DNA of 17,371 nt from Pseudomonadota bacterium (GTDB taxonomy: Bacteria > Pseudomonadota > Alphaproteobacteria > Rhizobiales > Xanthobacteraceae). Positions 13,635-17,371 of the stretch are shown here, one piece after another. Each line of letters starts with the position of its first letter. Positions within the stretch are counted from its first letter, which is position 1. A program made the position numbers and the translations under genes. The notes beneath the pieces were generated by a model. It saw nothing but the letters and a program-made list of their open reading frames with translations, made no database searches and was not told where the DNA came from. The DNA is taken from NCBI GenBank assembly GCA_023404705.1, contig JAEYAU010000075.1, forward strand, positions 1-17,371, written 5' to 3'.

Positions 13635-15254
13635 TCACACCGGTGCGTCCTGCAGCCATGCGCGAACGATGGCGGCAGTCTCATGCGGGTTGCGGTCTGC
13701 GAGCTCGCCGACCTTGGCGACGGATTGGGCGTGGACCTTGCCCTGTACCTGCGCCATGTCGATCATCTTGGCGGTCTGGCTGGTCAGGACGGGCGGCTCG
13801 CCTTCGCTGCCGGGCGTGACTGCGATCACGCCGGGCGGCAGCAGGTTCTCGGGCTCGGGCTTCGGCTCCGGCGTGATGATGCGGCGGACCAGCGGGCGCA
13901 CGACGACGAGCAGCACGATCAGGCCGAGCAGTCCCATGATCGAAATCTCGACGGCGCGCAGGATGTCCTCCTTGGTGAACTGGAGGAAGGACAGCCAGCC
14001 CGTCGGCTCGGAGATGGGGCTACCGGGCGCCTCGGCGAAGCGCAGGTTGATGACCTCGATCTGGTCGCCGCGCCGCTGGTCGAAGCCGACGGCGGTCCGC
14101 ACCAGAGCCGCGATCCGATCGAGCTCCTCCTTGGTGCGCGGCTGATAGATGACATCGCCCTTGTCATTCTTGCCGTAGCTGCCGTCCACCAGCACGGCGA
14201 CCGAGACGCGTTTCACGCGTCCGCCTTCGGTCACCTCGGTCTTGGTGTTGCGGGTGATCTCGTAATTGACGATTTCCTCGGTTTTCTTGCTCTGGTCGCG
14301 CGGGCCGTTCGGCTGCTGGGCGCCTGGCGCATTGGGCAGCTCGTTCGCGACCGTGACCTGGCCTTCGGGATTGGCGCTGGAGGCGAGCTCCTCGCGGGTC
14401 TGGCTCGAGCGCAGGACGCGGCCTTCGGGGTCGAAGCGGTCGAAGGTCTCGGTCACCCGGTTGAAATCGAACTCGGCATTGAGCTGGACGCGGGCGCGGC
14501 CGGGGCCGACGACCGAAGAGACGATCGACTCCACCTGATCGCGCAGGCGGCGCTCGAGGCCGATCTGGCGCTCGTCGGCCGTGGCGCCGATGGCGCCCGT
14601 GGCGTCCGCGACGGCGCCGTCGGCGAGCAGGCGGCCCGCCTCGTCGACGATCGAGACGCGCTGGGGCTTGAGGCCATTGACCGCGGAGGCGACCAGATGG
14701 CGGATCGCGCGCACCTGCTGGGCTTCAAGCTGGCCGCGCACCCGCAGCACGATGGAGGCGGACGGCTCGATCTTCTCGCGCGAGAACAGCGGGCGCTCGG
14801 GCAGGACCAGGTGGACGCGCGCGGCCTGGACGCGGTCGATCGCCTTGATGGTGCGGGCGAGCTCGCCCTCCATGGCGCGCAAGTGGTTGATGTTCTGAAC
14901 GAAGCTGGTGGCGCCGAGGGTGTCGGACTTGTCGAAGATCTCGTAGCCGATGCCGCCACCCTTGGGCAGGCCGCCTTCGGCGAGCTTCATGCGCACCCGC
15001 GCCACCCGATCGCGCGGGACCATGATGATGGCGCCGTCGTTCTTGAGCTCGTAAGGGACCGCCTGCCGCTCGAGATCCTTCACGATCGCGGCCGAATCCT
15101 CGACCGTCAGATCGGTGAAGACCGGCGCCATCTGCGGCGAAGTGACCCGCATGATGATGAAGCCGAACACGGCGACGAGCGCGAGCGTCACCGCGGCCAT
15201 GGCGCCCAGCCGCGCGGCGCCCAATGCCTTCACGAAATCGACGAAGCCTTGCAC
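13635..15254 (-). CDS. fliF: Flagellar MS-ring protein FliF
   Basis: A 539-residue inner-membrane ring protein forming the base of the flagellum. The order is an N-terminal cytoplasmic tail (QGFVDFVKALGAARLG), transmembrane helix 1 (MAAVTLALVAVFGFIIM), periplasmic ring-building motifs (VPYELKNDGAIIMVPRDRVA, GGLPKGGGIGYEIFD), a variable middle, transmembrane helix 2 (about 425-445, ISIMGLLGLIVLLVVV), and a cytoplasmic C-terminus ending AAIVRAWLQD that docks FliG. I place the start at GTG 15254 because homologs begin at the MQGxVDF-like segment. Another in-frame GTG at 15296 adds 14 residues but lies within a perfect palindrome likely to be regulatory. It heads the operon fliF-fliG-fliH-fliN-flbD. 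Confidence 0.92.
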   Translation of the reverse strand: MQGFVDFVKALGAARLGAMAAVTLALVAVFGFIIMRVTSPQMAPVFTDLTVEDSAAIVKDLERQAVPYELKNDGAIIMVPRDRVARVRMKLAEGGLPKGGGIGYEIFDKSDTLGATSFVQNINHLRAMEGELARTIKAIDRVQAARVHLVLPERPLFSREKIEPSASIVLRVRGQLEAQQVRAIRHLVASAVNGLKPQRVSIVDEAGRLLADGAVADATGAIGATADERQIGLERRLRDQVESIVSSVVGPGRARVQLNAEFDFNRVTETFDRFDPEGRVLRSSQTREELASSANPEGQVTVANELPNAPGAQQPNGPRDQSKKTEEIVNYEITRNTKTEVTEGGRVKRVSVAVLVDGSYGKNDKGDVIYQPRTKEELDRIAALVRTAVGFDQRRGDQIEVINLRFAEAPGSPISEPTGWLSFLQFTKEDILRAVEISIMGLLGLIVLLVVVRPLVRRIITPEPKPEPENLLPPGVIAVTPGSEGEPPVLTSQTAKMIDMAQVQGKVHAQSVAKVGELADRNPHETAAIVRAWLQDAPV

Positions 15255-15293
15255 GAGCTCTGTCTCGGGATCCGCCGGGCGCGGAGTGCGCCC

Positions 15294-15316
15294 CACCCGG
15301 CAAGTTTTGCCGGGTG
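15294..15316. promoter_or_regulatory. Perfect 23-bp palindrome upstream of fliF, FlbD (ftr)-like operator candidate
   Basis: Arms CACCCGGCAA (15294-15303) and TTGCCGGGTG (15307-15316) are exact reverse complements around a 3-base centre. It resembles, from memory, the GC-rich CGGC..AA..GC-G pattern of Caulobacter ftr elements bound by FlbD. It lies 40 bp before the preferred fliF start. If the CtrA-like box marks the -35 region, this site would sit near the transcription start, a position suited to repression. Confidence 0.55.
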
Positions 15317-15332
15317 CGTGGTTTCCATCTGG

Positions 15333-15348
15333 TTAACGCGACCGTTAA
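15333..15348. promoter_or_regulatory. CtrA-box-like inverted repeat in the fliF promoter
   Basis: TTAACG (15333-15338), CGAC, CGTTAA (15343-15348) form a perfect inverted repeat. Two TTAA half-sites separated by 8 bp approximate the CtrA consensus TTAA-N7-TTAA(C), one base too wide. On the minus strand the downstream half reads TTAACC, the preferred CtrA half-site. It lies 17 bp from the palindrome at 15294-15316. Confidence 0.5.
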
Positions 15349-15536
15349 GGCGCCGGGGCAAAGGCGAATTTCGTGGCTTCGGAGAACTGCCTACGCGGCT
15401 TTGCGACTCCAGCGGTTGCGGCCAGGCCAGGATGCGCGGAACGCGTTCGGCCCGCGGCCACGGTGCGGCCGCAGGCGGTTCGCTCGATGATCCAAGGATG
15501 GGAGCGGCGACGGATTCTCACGCCGCCGGGATGCTC

Positions 15537-15812
15537 TTACTGGCGATACTGCTGGATGCGCGTCGTGCGCAGGCCCGCGAGGCCGTGGCGATCGATCGAA
15601 TACTGCCAGGCCAGGAACTCTTCGACCGTGAGGGTGTAGCGGCTGCACGCCTCTTCGAGCGACAGCAGGCCGCCGCGCACGGCCGCGACGACTTCCGCCT
15701 TGCGGCGGATCACCCAACGCTTGGTACCCGGCGCCGGCAGATCGGCGATCGTGAGCGGACTGCCGTCGGGCCCGATGACGTATTTCACCCTCGGGCGATG
15801 GGGCTCGGTCAT
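15537..15812 (-). CDS. sciP: SciP, small CtrA-inhibitory protein (DUF1153)
   Basis: A 91-residue protein, the family's normal size. It contains the DUF1153 hallmarks PRVKYVIGPDGSPLTIADLP (7-26), TKRWVIRRKAEVVAAVRGGL (30-49), SLEEACSRYTLTVEEFLAWQ (51-70, helix-turn-helix) and IDRHGLAGLRTTRIQQYR. In Caulobacter, SciP binds DNA and CtrA and blocks CtrA-activated transcription in G1, affecting flagellar and other cell-cycle genes. I chose the ATG at 15812 (MTEPHRPRV) because known members begin this way. An earlier ATG at 15842 would add ten residues without family support. It stands alone between flgD and fliF on the same strand, behind an AT-rich promoter region with a CtrA-like site. Confidence 0.93.
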   Translation of the reverse strand: MTEPHRPRVKYVIGPDGSPLTIADLPAPGTKRWVIRRKAEVVAAVRGGLLSLEEACSRYTLTVEEFLAWQYSIDRHGLAGLRTTRIQQYRQ

Positions 15813-15866
15813 TGGTACTCTCACACACTCGACAAGGCTCAAGTGAATGGACAGTACCGCTGGCCA

Positions 15867-15882
15867 CTTAAGATTTAGCTAA
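15867..15882 (-). promoter_or_regulatory. CtrA-like site upstream of sciP
   Basis: On the minus strand, TTAG-N7-TTAAG (15882-15867) matches the CtrA consensus TTAA-N7-TTAA except for one base in the first half. It lies about 55 bp before the sciP ATG in a locally AT-rich stretch. The location suits a CtrA-activated sciP promoter, as is known for Caulobacter. One mismatch in an AT-rich patch leaves real doubt. Confidence 0.4.
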
Positions 15883-15896
15883 GCCCGAGACTTAAA

Positions 15897-15913
15897 TAGG
15901 AAACAAATTCCTA
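15897..15913. repeat. AT-rich inverted repeat TAGGAA-N5-TTCCTA
   Basis: Perfect 6-bp arms (15897-15902 and 15908-15913) around ACAAA, in the sciP upstream region between the flgD terminator and the CtrA-like site. It may be a protein-binding site. No family is recognised. Confidence 0.3.
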
Positions 15914-15946
15914 CCAAGGCGAAACCGGTGTGGCGAAGCGGGCGCC

Positions 15947-15979
15947 CCAAAATCAAAGCGCCGCAGCGGGCTGCGGCGC
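15947..15979 (-). terminator. Rho-independent terminator after flgD
   Basis: Perfect 9-bp arms GCGCCGCAG (15958-15966) and CTGCGGCGC (15971-15979) with a 4-base loop, followed on the minus strand by TTTGATTTTGG. A strong GC stem plus a T-rich tail 21 bp past the flgD stop is a convincing intrinsic terminator, separating the fliK-flgD unit from sciP. Confidence 0.85.
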
Positions 15980-16000
15980 GAGTAACAAGTACCGCAAAGC

Positions 16001-16678
16001 TCACAGGCCCGGGCGCACGACCTGCTTGATCTTGTCGAGGGCGTAGCTCTTGCTGCCGATCTTGAGGAGCGGCGGATCCTGGGTGAGGTCGACGCCGTCC
16101 ACGGTGCCCTTCACCTCGGTCGAGACCGAAACATTCTGGCCGCTGGCGTCCTTGGCCGTGACCGAGATCGTGTACTCGCCGTCCGGCCACTGGGTGCCGT
16201 CCGTGCCCTTGCCGTCCCAGGTGAGACTTTGTGCGCCGCCCGTGAGCGGGAAGGTGCGGCTGTAGGCGAGGACGCCGTTCGCGCTCTTGATGTTGACGGT
16301 GGCGGTCGCCGGCTTGTCGGTCGAGAACACCCAGCTCGCCGAGCTGTTGGCGAGCTTGGCGGTGGAGCCGTCGACGGTCGCGGTCGCACCCACATAGTTG
16401 ATCGCGGTCGCGGTCTGCGCGGATTTCTGCAGGGCGATCAGGGTCGCCATCTGCTGGTTCATGTTGATCTGTTGCTCGACCTGCGAGAACTGGACCAGCT
16501 GCTGGGTGAACTCGTTGGTATCGAGCGGCTCCAGCGGATTCTGGTTCTGCAGCTGCGTCGTCAGCAGGCGCAGGAAGCTGTCGAAGTTCTTCGCGATCGA
16601 GGCGTTGCTGGTGATGCCGGAGGTGCCGGTGGTCGCCGAGGTCACCTGGCTCACGATCGAGGAAATGCTGTCGACCAT
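16001..16678 (-). CDS. flgD: Flagellar hook-capping protein FlgD
   Basis: A 225-residue protein that caps the growing hook and guides hook-subunit assembly. The conserved N-terminal part has FDSFLRLLTTQLQNQNPLEP, then LDTNEFTQQLVQFSQVEQQ and INMNQQMATLIALQKSAQTA. The NQNPLEP / EFTQQLVQFSQVEQ motifs are diagnostic. The C-terminal half (about 95-215) is the Ig/tudor-like hybrid domain, with SWVFSTDKPATATVNIKSAN, GAQSLTWDGKGTDGTQWPDG and YTISVTAKDASG. The first 25 residues are Ser/Thr-rich, as usual for export substrates. An AGGAG site lies about 10 bp before the ATG. It starts 11 bp after fliK, consistent with a fliK-flgD operon, and is followed by a strong terminator. Confidence 0.96.
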   Translation of the reverse strand: MVDSISSIVSQVTSATTGTSGITSNASIAKNFDSFLRLLTTQLQNQNPLEPLDTNEFTQQLVQFSQVEQQINMNQQMATLIALQKSAQTATAINYVGATATVDGSTAKLANSSASWVFSTDKPATATVNIKSANGVLAYSRTFPLTGGAQSLTWDGKGTDGTQWPDGEYTISVTAKDASGQNVSVSTEVKGTVDGVDLTQDPPLLKIGSKSYALDKIKQVVRPGL

Positions 16679-16689
16679 AATGATTACTC

Positions 16690-17371
16690 CTAGACTCTGA
16701 TGTCGACGCCGGAGCCGAGACCGAGCAGGCGGCCATAGCCGCGCCGCGCCGCTTCCGTGGCGGCGACCTCGTCCTCGGTCACAACGAGACGGCTCTGGGT
16801 GCCGTTCTGCTGCTCCGGCTGGGAGTGGTTGCGGTGCGCGAGGGACTGGTCGCGCAGGCTGAATTCGAGGCCGCCGTCCGTTTTGAGGCCGGCCTGCTGC
16901 AGCGCGCGCTCGAGGCTCGCGGAATCACGACGCAGAATGTCGAGGGTCTCGACCCGATCCACGGTGAGGCGCGTCGTGACGTTGCCGCCGCGGTCCACGT
17001 CGAGGCGCACATCGACACGTCCGAGCTCGGGCGGATCGAGGCGGATCTCGAAGCTCTTCAGGCCTTCCTGGGCGCGCGAGACGATCTCGACCGCGAGGCC
17101 GGCGACCGGCACCGCGGTTTCCTGGCCGGTCCGCAGGCGCACATCGGTCGACCACATGGTCGGGACCGCCATGGCCGGAGTCGGCGCGGGCGTGTTCTGA
17201 GGGAGCGGCACGTCGTTCGCGGACTTGGCCGCGTTGGCCGCCGCATCGGCGGGCTTCTCGTCCGCGGCAGCGCGGGCGTGGTGCGGGGCGCGCTGATGCG
17301 CCGGCGCTTGGGTCTCGGTCGGAGCCTGTTGAGCGGACGGCTTTGCGTCCGGCGCAGGCGCTTCCTCGGCC
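16690..17371 (-). CDS. fliK: Flagellar hook-length control protein FliK, C-terminal part, cut by window end
   Basis: The reading frame stays open to the window edge, so only the last 226 residues are visible. The visible N-terminal stretch is Ala/Pro/Gln-rich and low in complexity (DAKPSAQQAPTETQAPAH, KPADAAANAAKSAN), like the disordered ruler region of FliK. The Flg_hook domain follows: VEIVSRAQEGLKSFEIRLDP, PELGRVDVRLDVDRGGNVTT and SLERALQQAGLKTDG, the LDPPELGRVDV core being diagnostic. Downstream is a tail (SLRDQSLAHRNHSQPEQQNG and RLLGLGSGVDIRV). FliK measures hook length and switches export specificity at FlhB. A GTG at 17211 could be mistaken for a start but lies inside the gene. Confidence 0.88.
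   Translation of the reverse strand, partial: AEEAPAPDAKPSAQQAPTETQAPAHQRAPHHARAAADEKPADAAANAAKSANDVPLPQNTPAPTPAMAVPTMWSTDVRLRTGQETAVPVAGLAVEIVSRAQEGLKSFEIRLDPPELGRVDVRLDVDRGGNVTTRLTVDRVETLDILRRDSASLERALQQAGLKTDGGLEFSLRDQSLAHRNHSQPEQQNGTQSRLVVTEDEVAATEAARRGYGRLLGLGSGVDIRV

Larger units (their letters stand above)
15255..15536. other. fliF leader/promoter region
   Basis: These 282 bp separate sciP from fliF. The fliF-proximal part holds the CtrA-like inverted repeat and the 23-bp palindrome listed separately. Further upstream are a GACTC (15405-15409) and a GATTC (15513-15517), both GANTC sites for a CcrM-type methylase, and a 10-bp palindrome GAACGCGTTC (15439-15448). No convincing open reading frame or sciP terminator is visible, so some read-through from sciP is possible. 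Confidence 0.45.

Noticed and set aside
15439..15448. GAACGCGTTC palindrome as a regulatory site
   Set aside because: Ten-base GC-rich palindromes are expected by chance in DNA of this composition, and it is over 180 bp from the fliF start with no supporting context.
12481..15878. Plus-strand open frames of 554 and 731 codons antisense to fliG, fliF and sciP
   Set aside because: Both mirror unambiguous flagellar genes and carry composition typical of reverse-strand shadows.
10017..17371. Sigma54 (-24/-12) promoters inside the flagellar region
   Set aside because: I looked for TGGCAC-N5-TTGC-like sequences upstream of fliF, sciP and flgD and found no convincing match.

Overview
The window is high-GC DNA with strongly GC-biased third codon positions. 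Its flagellar cluster is of the alphaproteobacterial type (fliF-fliG-fliH-fliN-flbD, with the CtrA-inhibitor gene sciP and flgD/fliK alongside), and a 44-bp palindrome of a kind common in rhizobial genomes sits inside it. This points to a flagellated alphaproteobacterium, most likely Hyphomicrobiales/Rhizobiales (Bradyrhizobium/Rhodopseudomonas-like). The genus is inference.

Region 1 (1-5445, all minus strand) is an envelope/secretion block. In transcription order it holds a small protein with a Tat-like signal, three tandem paralogous exported DUF1176 proteins (the last two overlapping at ATGA), an unrecognised exported protein, an ECF sigma factor and its anti-sigma factor (cut by the window start). 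Five successive genes encode exported products. The three DUF1176 proteins share six cysteines at matching places.

Region 2 (5586-7908, plus strand) is a compact gluconate-use unit: a short-type 6-phosphogluconate dehydrogenase, a gluconokinase overlapping it at ATGA, and a DUF2066 exported protein 5 bp later. It converges on region 3 with only 3 bp between stop codons.

Region 3 (7912-9911, minus) is an apparent operon of an ACT-domain protein (UPF0237), a UPF0210/PFL-family protein and an antibiotic-biosynthesis-monooxygenase-like small protein.

Region 4 (10017-17371, minus) is flagellar: fliK (cut by the window end), flgD and a strong terminator, then sciP, then fliF-fliG-fliH-fliN-flbD ending in a long hairpin. 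The fliF leader carries a 16-bp TTAACG/CGTTAA inverted repeat (CtrA-box-like, spacing one base off) and, about 35 bp further on, a perfect 10+3+10 palindrome resembling a FlbD (ftr) operator. With sciP next door and flbD as last gene of the operon, these make a plausible local circuit: CtrA activates, SciP damps CtrA, and FlbD feeds back on its own operon. The best regulatory observations lie here. I saw no CRISPR array, tRNA, rRNA, phage or insertion sequence. No gene-free gap exceeds about 300 bp.
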